Positions 16,375 to 25,164 of a stretch of DNA of 64,000 nucleotides are shown piece after piece. Position numbers and translations under genes: made by a program. The DNA is from Rarobacter incanus (GTDB taxonomy: Bacteria; Actinomycetota; Actinomycetes; Actinomycetales; Cellulomonadaceae), in NCBI RefSeq assembly GCF_006715765.1, contig NZ_VFNV01000001.1, positions 1,116,001 to 1,180,000 on the forward strand. Direction: 5' to 3'. Within the stretch, counting starts at the first letter, position 1. The number at the start of each line of letters is the position of its first letter. The notes under the pieces are model-generated. The model saw nothing but the letters and a program-made list of their open reading frames with translations, was not told the origin of the DNA and searched no databases.

Positions 16375-17217
16375 CTACCGCGTCTCGAAGAAGGTGTCGA
16401 GTACCGCCAGGTAGGCGAGAGCGACCGGAAGCCACTCGCGCTCGACTCCGTCGCGGTCGACGCGCTTGACCGTGGCGGTCGACAGATCATGCAGCGACGG
16501 CACTGCGTGGTCCGCATCCGCGCTGGCCGCCTTCGCCAGGACCTCGCGGGTCGCGAAGCCCTCGATCAGGCTCATGCCGGCGATCACGAAGTATTCGTAA
16601 CGCAATTCCTCGTCGCGCGGGTGCAGGTTCAGCACGTCGTTGAAAACCACGCGGTAGCGGTCGGCGAGCCGCGCGATGACATCGTTGCGCTCGGTCTGCA
16701 CCTGCGTGTCCGCGATGCGCGCGCCGTCCGGCAGGTCGGTCAACACCGGTGCCGAGATCATCATCTGCGCGTAGGTCTGCCACTCCGACGGCGCCGTGTA
16801 AGCATCGAAGCTGGCCTTGACGCCGCGGCGCACGACCTCCTCAACCAGCGACCGGCGTCCCTGCGGGGTGTCCAGCTTGCCCGCAAATTCCCCGGCTACG
16901 TCCTCAACGTGGGCGAAGACCTCGTCCTTGAGAATTTGCTCGGCGAACAGGCTTCCGCGCGCGCCACCCTGCGGCCCGCCCAGCGTTTCGTACAGATCGA
17001 CCAGGTAGTCAGCCTTCGTCTGCCAGATGCGAAAGACCGACGACCTTGGAACCGACGCGCTGCGAATGAGATCGTCGAAGTGCGAGTCGTTTAGGTCCAG
17101 TGTCAGACCCGCGTTCCAGATGCTGCGGCGCCCGGCGTCGATCATTGCTGAACGAACCTCGGCCGCGGACATGCGACGCCGACGTGCAACGGAGTTACCT
17201 CGCGTATTCGTCTGCAT
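16375..17217 (-). CDS. TetR/AcrR-like transcriptional regulator
   Basis: A 280-residue protein. Its N-terminal region ('SAAEVRSAMIDAGRRSIWNAG', 'DLIRSASVPRSSVFRIWQTKADYLVDLY') has the TetR helix-turn-helix layout: entry helix, a helix ending in SVPRSSVFRIWQTK, then a linker helix. The rest is an all-helical ligand-binding domain of unknown specificity. It is longer than a typical TetR (about 200 residues). It stands alone, preceded by a 375-bp AT-richer region holding overlapping palindromes, so autoregulation is plausible. No adjacent target gene suggests its ligand. Confidence 0.75.
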   Translation of the reverse strand: MQTNTRGNSVARRRRMSAAEVRSAMIDAGRRSIWNAGLTLDLNDSHFDDLIRSASVPRSSVFRIWQTKADYLVDLYETLGGPQGGARGSLFAEQILKDEVFAHVEDVAGEFAGKLDTPQGRRSLVEEVVRRGVKASFDAYTAPSEWQTYAQMMISAPVLTDLPDGARIADTQVQTERNDVIARLADRYRVVFNDVLNLHPRDEELRYEYFVIAGMSLIEGFATREVLAKAASADADHAVPSLHDLSTATVKRVDRDGVEREWLPVALAYLAVLDTFFETR

Positions 17218-17271
17218 CTCTTACCCTCCCTTTACATTCGGATTAGGTTCCGGGAAACCCGGGATACCACT

Positions 17272-17294
17272 TGTGTTAGACACATCGTATCTAA
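17272..17294. promoter_or_regulatory. Overlapping palindromes, candidate TetR-like operator
   Basis: TGTGT-TAG-ACACA (17272-17284) is a perfect 13-bp palindrome. It overlaps TTAGA-N9-TCTAA (17276-17294). Both lie about 55-75 bases upstream of the minus-strand TetR-like start, a usual place for an autoregulatory operator. Confidence 0.4.
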
Positions 17295-17528
17295 TTCAAC
17301 TGGGAATTCCCTTACAAAAGAACTCATCAAGGTATTTTCACCCGGTAACGTCGAGAGCTTTTCGCCCGCAAACAGCGTTTCACGACCATTATTACCGTGG
17401 TCGGCGAACTTATGTCCGGTAACGAACGATCGTCCTTTTTGTCAGCCTACGCACAAAACCCGCGTATCGCACGCCGGGACACGCGAATTCATCCCATGCA
17501 TTTCCTATGAGTGTTGCCGGACACTTGA

Positions 17529-17558
17529 AAGCCCCGTTCACGAATGTGAGCGGGGCTT
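17529..17558 (-). terminator. Intrinsic terminator of the DUF3027 gene
   Basis: Stem AAGCCCCG-TTCAC / GTGAG-CGGGGCTT (13 bp with one T-G wobble) and loop GAAT. On the minus strand it is followed by TTTCAAG. It lies 35 bases after the DUF3027 stop. Confidence 0.8.
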
Positions 17559-17592
17559 GGCCACGAAAACGGGCTCCTCGGCTTCGGTAAAC

Positions 17593-18735
17593 CTACAGAT
17601 CGCGCGGATTGTCCGCGCTCTCACCGGTCGGCGGCGACGTTTCGGCCCCCGCAGCACCATCCGTGCCCACCGCGTCATCGGCTACCACCGAATCATCGGC
17701 CCCCGCAGCGCCATCCGTGCCCACCGCGTCATCGGTGCCAGACACATCATCGGCGCCCGCCGCCTTATCGGCAGCAGGCGACGTTACAGTCGCGCCTGCA
17801 CCAGAGGCGTCCAGGCCCCCACGCCCCGACTTCCCGCGAACGGCCTTGCCTCGCGCATTCTTGGCGCGCTTCGACACCGCGCCAGACACTGAATCGATAG
17901 GTTTATCGCCGTCCACATTTTTGTGTTCTGGATCACTATCACCGCCCTCGGCGGACTCGGTTCCTACTGCTTCTTCAATGTCGATCGTCAACTCATCAAT
18001 GAGCGGCGACGGGTCCGCCCACAGCGACGGTACCTGCGGGGTATCCGTCTCCGAATGAGCCCCGCACCCGTGGTCGAGCGAGACCACCCGTCCGTCGTCG
18101 GAGGACCATTCATTGGCGCAAACACCAAAAACCTGGCCGAGCGCACCCTGCAGAGGAACCCAGAAGCCGCACGCGTTGCACGGGGCGCTGGCGTGAATGG
18201 CGACCGCGGTCGCGGGCCCGCGATCTGACGCGTACCAGCGCGCCGCCGCTTCGTCGCGCCCATCGCGGCTCAGAATGCGGGTCCGCTCCAGGGCCAGTTC
18301 CTCTACCGCGACCTCGTCGATGTCGGGATTGCCGCTTCGCTTGTAGCCGGGTTCCAACCGCGGATCGTCCGGGCGGAAGGGAAGCTCATCACCCGGCCCG
18401 ATATCGCCCGGGCGCAGCCGGTCCGCCCACGGCAGCCACGAGGGTGCGAGCAAGGCGCCGTCGCCCGGGAGCAGCGTCACCTCGCAGATCGTTGCGGTCC
18501 GGGATCGCGGCGCCCGCGCAACCACCGTCGCCCAGTGCCACCCGAGGTAGCCCGGCAGCGTGCACGCAAAATTGTGGACGGCCAAGCGCTCGCCGACCAT
18601 GGCAAACGAAACGTGCTCCCCCACATCGCCCGGCCGGTCGGCCGTTTGCATGGCGGCTTCACGCGCCAGATCTATGCACGCGGCGAGCACCGCGTCTTTC
18701 GCGGCTTTACGGCGGGCAGCCACGGGAGCCGTCAT
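17593..18735 (-). CDS. DUF3027 family protein
   Basis: A 380-residue actinobacterial DUF3027 protein of unknown function. The N-terminal half is conserved-looking ('FACTLPGYLGWHWATVVARAP', 'WLPWADRLRPGDIGPGDELPF', 'ARWYASDRGPATAVA'). It includes a possible zinc-binding or redox pair in 'CNACGFWVPL' and 'GVCANEWSSDDG'. The C-terminal third is a low-complexity Ala/Asp/Gly/Lys tail with an 18-residue repeat, built on a 54-bp DNA repeat. It overlaps the upstream cold-shock gene by 4 bases (ATGA), which implies translational coupling. Confidence 0.82.
   Translation of the reverse strand: MTAPVAARRKAAKDAVLAACIDLAREAAMQTADRPGDVGEHVSFAMVGERLAVHNFACTLPGYLGWHWATVVARAPRSRTATICEVTLLPGDGALLAPSWLPWADRLRPGDIGPGDELPFRPDDPRLEPGYKRSGNPDIDEVAVEELALERTRILSRDGRDEAAARWYASDRGPATAVAIHASAPCNACGFWVPLQGALGQVFGVCANEWSSDDGRVVSLDHGCGAHSETDTPQVPSLWADPSPLIDELTIDIEEAVGTESAEGGDSDPEHKNVDGDKPIDSVSGAVSKRAKNARGKAVRGKSGRGGLDASGAGATVTSPAADKAAGADDVSGTDDAVGTDGAAGADDSVVADDAVGTDGAAGAETSPPTGESADNPRDL
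17642..17735. repeat. 54-bp-period tandem repeat in the DUF3027 tail
   Basis: Two 40-bp copies (17642-17681 and 17696-17735) differ at one base (A/G). The 54-bp period keeps the reading frame and repeats 18 residues of the acidic Ala/Gly/Asp tail. The sequence just downstream is partly related. Confidence 0.8.
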
Positions 18736-19115
18736 CCCTCGATCTCATCGGCGACTCGGCGCAGAACCGCTGCCGTGCGCTCCGCCTGCGCACCCTCGGG
18801 GTAGCGCCCCTTGCGCAGACGTGCACCGACCTCGTCGAGCATCTTGATGACGTCTTCGATGATCACCGCCATGTCATCGGGGGACTTGCGGTGCGCCTTG
18901 GTAGCACTCGGTGCGGGCGAAAGCAGGGTCACCGTCAGCGCCTGCGGACCCTTGCGCCCGTCCGCGACGGAAAACTCTACGCGTGCACCCTTTTTGAGTG
19001 ACGTAACCCCATCGGGCAACGCGTTGGCGTGCAAGAACACTCGCGATCCGTCTTCGGATTCAATGAACCCAAAGCCGCGGTCAGCATCGAAGAACTTGAC
19101 TTTGCCGGTAGGCAC
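18732..19115 (-). CDS. Cold-shock-domain protein with C-terminal extension
   Basis: A 127-residue protein. Residues 1-67 form a cold-shock domain ('TGKVKFFDADRGFGFIESEDGSRVFLHANAL', with the RNP1-type GFGFI and RNP2-type VFLH motifs) that binds single-stranded nucleic acid. A roughly 60-residue helical extension ('DDMAVIIEDVIKMLDEVGARLRKGRYPE...RRVADEIEG') is absent from classical 67-residue Csps. I chose GTG 19115 because GAGG lies 6 bases upstream. It is co-transcribed with the overlapping DUF3027 gene. Confidence 0.92.
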   Translation of the reverse strand: MPTGKVKFFDADRGFGFIESEDGSRVFLHANALPDGVTSLKKGARVEFSVADGRKGPQALTVTLLSPAPSATKAHRKSPDDMAVIIEDVIKMLDEVGARLRKGRYPEGAQAERTAAVLRRVADEIEG

Positions 19116-19272
19116 GGAGGACCTCACTCATAGAAACGAAACTGTCAGGATTGCCACGGGCACCCAACTCATAGTGTAGGTGCCCAACCTGATCATGCCA
19201 CCATGGCCGATCAGTGAACGCACCAGTCTACACGCCGCAAACCCCGTAATGGCTTGTCTCCTGGACTCCGGG

Positions 19273-19278
19273 TACGCT
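19273..19278 (+). promoter_or_regulatory. Putative -10 hexamer of a leaderless NYN-gene transcript
   Basis: TACGCT lies exactly 6 bases before GTG 19285, with no Shine-Dalgarno sequence. The same hexamer and spacing precede the GH15-like gene at 25165. Confidence 0.45.
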
Positions 19279-19284
19279 CATATC

Positions 19285-19854
19285 GTGAACGATTTTAATG
19301 AACGTAAAACTTATCTGATTGTTGACGGCGAGAACATCGACGCGACCTTAGGCATGAGCGTGTTGGGGCGCAGGCCAAACCCGGACGAGCGACCCCGCTG
19401 GGATCGCGTCGCGGAATTCGCCGCCGAGTTGTGGGAACAGCCGGCAACAAACCTCTTCTTCCTCAACGCGAGTTCCGGGCAGATGCCGCTCAACTTCGTG
19501 CAGGCGTTGCTGGCGATGGACTACCGTCCCGTGCCGCTGGCCGGCGACGCCACCGAAAAGGTCGTTGACATCGGTATCCAACGAACCCTCGACGTGTTGG
19601 TTGGACGGCCCGCGGATGTGCTCTTGGCCAGCCACGACGGCGACTTCCTGCCGCAACTCGACGCGCTACTCGACCGCGGCCACCGCGTGGGCGTCATCGC
19701 GTTCCGTGAGTTCGTGTCCTCCCAACTGGCAGCCCTCTCGGAACGCGGCGTCACGGTTTACGACCTCGAGCACGTAGTGGGCGCGTTCACCACGCAGCTG
19801 CCGCGCGTTCGCATCATCCCGCTCGACGAGTTCGACCCGACCATGTTCATCTAG
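19285..19854 (+). CDS. NYN-domain (PIN-like) putative ribonuclease
   Basis: A 189-residue NYN-domain protein, a PIN-fold family of metal-dependent ribonucleases. Conserved acidic positions are visible in 'TYLIVDGENIDATLG', 'GDATEKVVDIGIQRTLDVL' and 'DVLLASHDGDFLPQLDALLDRGHRVGVIAF'. It is close to the actinobacterial single-domain NYN/LabA-like group. I chose GTG 19285 because the homologous strand begins right there and a -10-like TACGCT precedes it by 6 bases. It stands alone upstream of a two-component system, and its RNA target is unknown. Confidence 0.85.
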   Translation: MNDFNERKTYLIVDGENIDATLGMSVLGRRPNPDERPRWDRVAEFAAELWEQPATNLFFLNASSGQMPLNFVQALLAMDYRPVPLAGDATEKVVDIGIQRTLDVLVGRPADVLLASHDGDFLPQLDALLDRGHRVGVIAFREFVSSQLAALSERGVTVYDLEHVVGAFTTQLPRVRIIPLDEFDPTMFI

Positions 19855-19963
19855 CCCGCCGGGCCGGGATTGGCGCCACAGCACGCTTCGATCGCGCATC
19901 CTACAAATTGACAACGAACACCCAACCACCTCCCAGGTAATTATCAGGGGGCAGTTAGATGCT

Positions 19964-20692
19964 GTGTATATGGCAAGCCCCGAAGCAAAACTCGTAGTCG
20001 TCGACGATGAACCCAACATTCGCGAACTGCTCATCACCTCGCTCCGCTTCGCCGGTTTCGAGGTGCACGGAGCGGCGGACGGCAGTTCAGCCCTCCAATT
20101 GGTGACAGATCTGCAACCCGATCTGGTCGTGCTGGACGTCATGCTGCCTGACATCGATGGCTTTACCGTCACCCGCCGACTGCGGGAAAAGGGCGTGCAT
20201 ACGCCGGTGCTCTTCCTGACCGCTCGCGACGACACGCAGGACAAGATCAACGGCCTGACTGTCGGCGGCGACGACTACGTCACCAAGCCGTTCAGCCTGG
20301 AAGAGGTCGTCGCCCGGATTCGCGCGGTGTTGCGACGCACCAGCCCCGAGGCCCCGGAGGACGACGCCATTTTGCGGTTTGCCGACCTGGCGATGGACGA
20401 GGATTCGCACGAGGTGACCCGCGCCGGGCAGATGATTGAGCTGTCGCCCACCGAATTCAAGCTGCTGCGATATCTCATGCTCAATGCTGGTCGCGTCCTA
20501 TCCAAGGCCCAGATCCTCGACCACGTGTGGGACTACGATTGGGGCGGCGACGCTAACATCGTCGAGTCGTACATTTCCTACTTGCGGCGCAAAATCGACC
20601 ACGTCAAGACGGAGGACGGCAAGGAGGTCGAGCCGCTCATCCACACCAAGCGCGGTGTCGGATACCTGATGCGCCAACCGGTCAGCCGCTGA
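19964..20692 (+). CDS. OmpR/PhoB-family response regulator
   Basis: A 242-residue response regulator. The receiver domain (about 8-125) has acidic pocket 'VVDDEPN', phospho-acceptor Asp58 in 'LVVLDVMLPDIDGF', switch Thr in 'FLTARDD' and Lys in 'YVTKPF'. A winged-helix DNA-binding domain follows (about 145-238: 'ELSPTEFKLLRYLMLNAGRVLSKAQILDHVWDYDWGGDANIVESYISYLRRKID'). It resembles mycobacterial TcrX/PrrA-type regulators, but the signal cannot be inferred. A histidine kinase gene follows after 23 bases. The start may be GTG 19964 or ATG 19970; AGGGGG lies upstream. Confidence 0.94.
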   Translation: MYMASPEAKLVVVDDEPNIRELLITSLRFAGFEVHGAADGSSALQLVTDLQPDLVVLDVMLPDIDGFTVTRRLREKGVHTPVLFLTARDDTQDKINGLTVGGDDYVTKPFSLEEVVARIRAVLRRTSPEAPEDDAILRFADLAMDEDSHEVTRAGQMIELSPTEFKLLRYLMLNAGRVLSKAQILDHVWDYDWGGDANIVESYISYLRRKIDHVKTEDGKEVEPLIHTKRGVGYLMRQPVSR

Positions 20693-20715
20693 GCGGCCCG
20701 GATCGGCACACCGAC

Positions 20716-22491
20716 GTGGATTTCCCCGGCACCCCAGGCAAACCCCGCGAGAACGCGGCGGCAACGCCCGCGACCCAGCCTGCCCCACCCGCCGCGCCCG
20801 CAGAGGCGAGCGACGGCCTGGCGCGCTTCCAGCCGCAGGCACCGCACAACGAGGCGGCGCCCCCCGGCGCCGGCGCAGCAGGTGAACTACCCGGCGGCGC
20901 AGCGACCCCGCAGGGACCCGGACGCGCGGGCGACGCATCGGCCAACGATGCCCCGGAACGGGGTGGCGCAACCGCCGGTTCGACCGTCACGACGCTGCGC
21001 CGCGCCTGGGCGCGCGTACCGCTGCGCATTCGCCTCGTCTCGGTTATCACACTGCTGCTGGTGTGCGGCATCGGTGCCGTCGGAACGTTTTCGACGATGC
21101 AAATCGAACGACTGCTGCAGCGCCAGATCGACGAGCGGCTCTTCGACAACGCCACCAGCCTGTACAACCGCGGCGAGGTGGCATCACTGGAGGCCGCCAC
21201 CGGCACCAATCCGCTGCCTACCGACTACTGCTTCGCGCTGGTCATCGGGACGCAACCATCGACCGCCCAGTCGCAGTACCTGTGCGCCAAGAGCAACGTC
21301 GCTGCCAACGGCATCCCCTCACTGGACGGTGCGCCGATTTCGACAACGGGCCTGACCACCGCGTTCACGACGCGGGGAATCACGCCTCCGGGCGGCACAA
21401 AGCCAACGCTATCGACGCCCACCTGGCGCGTGGTTGGCATTCCTTTGCAGGGAATTTCCGACGCCCACACAGCGGATATGGCGTACGTCGCACTGCCCCT
21501 CACCTACGCGGTTCGCACGGGGAACCAGGTCCGCGTGGCCTTTGTGCTGACCACGATGGCAATCGCGCTGGCCGGGGCGGTATTCGGGTACTTTGCGGTG
21601 CGCACCTCCCTCAAGCCGCTGCGGCGCATCGAGGCCACCGCCGCGCGAATCGCGGAGGGGGACCTATCGGCGCGCGTGCCGGCGATGCCGCAGAGCACTG
21701 AGGTGGGGTCGCTCGGCCATTCGCTCAACGTGATGCTGAGCCAGATCGAGGCCGGGTTCGACGCCCGTGAACGCTCGGAGGCGTCCATGCGCCAGTTCGT
21801 TTCGGACGCCAGCCACGAACTGCGCACGCCCCTGGCCACCATCCGCGGCTACGGCGAGCTCTACCACATGGGCGCGCTGACCTCGCAGGAAGCGATGGAT
21901 GACACCATGCGCAGAATCGAGGACTCATCGCGGCGCATGGGCATGCTGGTCGAGGATCTGCTGGCCCTGGCCCGCCTCGATGAGGGACGAGCGCTCCGCC
22001 ACGACCCCGTCGATCTTTTCGCGCTAGCGCGCGACGGGGCGATGGACCTTGGCGCCCTGGACGCGACGCGCAGCGTGCGGGTGACCGCATTGGACGGTTC
22101 GGACATAGATCCGGGCGACGCCCTCAGCGGCCGCGCCGTCGTCATCGGGGACGAGGACCGCCTGCGCCAGGTCGTGATGAACCTGGTGGGCAACGCCGTG
22201 CGGCACACCCCAACCGGCACGGCCGTCGAGCTCGGCGTCGGCACGCGCGGGGACATGGGCGTCATCTTGGTTCGCGACCACGGTCCCGGCGTATCCGCCG
22301 ATCAGCTCCCGCGCCTCTTCGAGCGGTTCTACCGCGCCGATTCCTCGCGGGACCGGCGTTCGGGCGGGTCCGGCCTGGGACTTTCGATCGTGGCCGCAAT
22401 TGCTGCATCGCTGGGCGGTTGCGCGGCGGCGTCGAACACCCCCGGTGGCGGGTTGACGATCGAGGTCGAGCTCCCGCTCGCTACTTCTTGA
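20716..22491 (+). CDS. Sensor histidine kinase
   Basis: A 591-residue membrane kinase, cognate to the regulator just upstream. It has a long Pro/Ala-rich cytoplasmic N-terminus (about 1-95), TM1 (about 105-127), an extracytoplasmic sensor of about 140 residues and TM2 (about 270-293). HAMP follows ('RTSLKPLRRIEATAARIAEGDLSARVP'), then HisKA with the phospho-His in 'FVSDASHELRTPLATI', and a HATPase domain: N box 'NLVGNAVRHTP', G1 'VRDHGPGVS', F box 'LFERFYR', G2 'GGSGLGLSIV'. The proline-rich head is unusual. The 3' end overlaps a convergent gene by 11 bases. Confidence 0.93.
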   Translation: MDFPGTPGKPRENAAATPATQPAPPAAPAEASDGLARFQPQAPHNEAAPPGAGAAGELPGGAATPQGPGRAGDASANDAPERGGATAGSTVTTLRRAWARVPLRIRLVSVITLLLVCGIGAVGTFSTMQIERLLQRQIDERLFDNATSLYNRGEVASLEAATGTNPLPTDYCFALVIGTQPSTAQSQYLCAKSNVAANGIPSLDGAPISTTGLTTAFTTRGITPPGGTKPTLSTPTWRVVGIPLQGISDAHTADMAYVALPLTYAVRTGNQVRVAFVLTTMAIALAGAVFGYFAVRTSLKPLRRIEATAARIAEGDLSARVPAMPQSTEVGSLGHSLNVMLSQIEAGFDARERSEASMRQFVSDASHELRTPLATIRGYGELYHMGALTSQEAMDDTMRRIEDSSRRMGMLVEDLLALARLDEGRALRHDPVDLFALARDGAMDLGALDATRSVRVTALDGSDIDPGDALSGRAVVIGDEDRLRQVVMNLVGNAVRHTPTGTAVELGVGTRGDMGVILVRDHGPGVSADQLPRLFERFYRADSSRDRRSGGSGLGLSIVAAIAASLGGCAAASNTPGGGLTIEVELPLATS

Positions 22492-23179
22492 GCTTCGCGC
22501 GCAGCCGCACGATTTCGGCTTCCAGGTTCTCGCGTGCCTGCTTCTCCCAGGCCGCGGCACCGGGCGACAAGAAGATACGCTTGCGCCCCTGGATCTTCTC
22601 CAGGATTCGCAGCCGCGTGGTTATGTAGTCGTCCTCCGGAATGTCGCAGTACTCGTCGCGGATCGCGGTCATGTAGGCGCGGTACCGCTGCGGTGATTCC
22701 GCCAGAACCGCCAGGTCGGCATCGAGCAGCACGTTCGCGTCGCTGTCCTTGGGCCCCGCGCCGCCCGCCTGCTGGTGAACGGCGTGCACCAGTTCCGCGA
22801 CCCGCTCGATGTTCGCCCCGGGGACGCCAAGCGCCGCAAGCTGCTCGCGCGCCAGGTTGGCGCTGGCCGCCGAATTTTCCCCCGCCCTGTTCTCGTAGGC
22901 GGACACCGAGTCCGCGGTGAACACGGCCCCGTGGTACCACGCGGCGAGGCGCACGGCGTTGGCGTCGTGCGCCTCCTGGGCAAGCTCGTCCACCCGCCGC
23001 AGGACGTCAATGAGATGGGTGATGCAGTGGTACTTGCGCGAGGGGTCGTCCCACAGCACCAGCAGGTCATGGGCGGTTGCGAGCAACGCCGCGTCGGACA
23101 CGGTGGCGCCCTCCGCGTGGCATGCGCGCACCCATCCGGTCAAGAGCCACGAGGGTGCCGTGTCGGCGTGTATGGGCAT
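22481..23179 (-). CDS. HD-superfamily-like phosphohydrolase, possibly altered active site
   Basis: A 232-residue protein of the predicted metal-dependent HD-type phosphohydrolase group. It has 'RKYHCITHLIDVLRRVDEL' (the first His pair) and 'ENSAASANLAREQL' in the expected order, followed by 'DADLAVLAESPQRYRAYMTAIRDEY'. Where the family usually shows W-F/Y-H-D, this protein has 'AAWYHGAVF', so the HD aspartate appears replaced by Gly. I chose ATG 23179, the first Met before the conserved region. It ends in a Lys/Glu-rich coiled-coil-like helix, and its stop lies inside the 3' end of the convergent kinase gene. Confidence 0.75.
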   Translation of the reverse strand: MPIHADTAPSWLLTGWVRACHAEGATVSDAALLATAHDLLVLWDDPSRKYHCITHLIDVLRRVDELAQEAHDANAVRLAAWYHGAVFTADSVSAYENRAGENSAASANLAREQLAALGVPGANIERVAELVHAVHQQAGGAGPKDSDANVLLDADLAVLAESPQRYRAYMTAIRDEYCDIPEDDYITTRLRILEKIQGRKRIFLSPGAAAWEKQARENLEAEIVRLRAKLKK

Positions 23180-23252
23180 GCCCCAAGCGTTGTCCACCGC
23201 GTGCCATATTGCAAACCGCGGTGCCCGAACGGTGGGATAGCGCCCGCAAGAA

Positions 23253-23293
23253 ACGAGGGGTGCCACCCGGCAAACCCGGGTGGCACCCCTCGT
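23253..23293 (-). terminator. Intrinsic terminator of groL
   Basis: An 18-bp perfect stem ACGAGGGGTGCCACCCGG (23253-23270) with its complement (23276-23293), and a 5-base loop. On the minus strand it is followed by TTTCTT. It lies 38 bases after the groL stop. Confidence 0.9.
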
Positions 23294-23330
23294 GTGTGCA
23301 ACGTTACGTTGCGGGCCTAGAGGCCGCGGA

Positions 23331-24989
<1,659 letters not shown>

Positions 24990-25071
24990 TCACCCGGTGC
25001 CCGCGACGGACGGCCCGCGCCGCGCGTTCACATCACGCGCGACATCGAACCTCACCGGATGATCGGCAAAT

Positions 25072-25098
25072 CTGTCACTCTCAGTCCAAGAGTGCTAA
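25072..25098. promoter_or_regulatory. CIRCE operator 1 (HrcA site)
   Basis: CTGTCACTC-N9-GAGTGCTAA. The right half is the exact CIRCE consensus and the left half differs at two or three bases. It lies 119 bases upstream of groL. Confidence 0.85.
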
Positions 25099-25106
25099 CC
25101 CCATTA

Positions 25107-25133
25107 TTGGCACTCTCCACTGGCGAGTGCAAG
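25107..25133. promoter_or_regulatory. CIRCE operator 2 (HrcA site)
   Basis: TTGGCACTC-N9-GAGTGCAAG, close to consensus TTAGCACTC-N9-GAGTGCTAA. It lies 8 bases beyond the first copy and ends only 31 bases before the divergent GH15-like start, so HrcA may affect that gene too. Confidence 0.85.
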
Positions 25134-25152
25134 ATGAATGCGCCGATGTCGC

Positions 25153-25158
25153 TACGCT
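25153..25158 (+). promoter_or_regulatory. Putative -10 hexamer of a leaderless GH15-gene transcript
   Basis: TACGCT, 6 bases, then GTG 25165, identical to the arrangement before the NYN gene. No Shine-Dalgarno sequence is seen. Confidence 0.45.
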
Positions 25159-25164
25159 GTGAGC

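Larger units (their letters stand above)
17218..17592. other. 375-bp AT-richer intergenic region
   Basis: No gene is supported. It contains the palindromes listed at 17272-17294 (probable regulatory region of the TetR-like gene), a 3' hairpin serving the DUF3027 gene (17529-17558), and an otherwise unremarkable middle section. Base composition is visibly less GC-rich than its surroundings. Confidence 0.6.
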
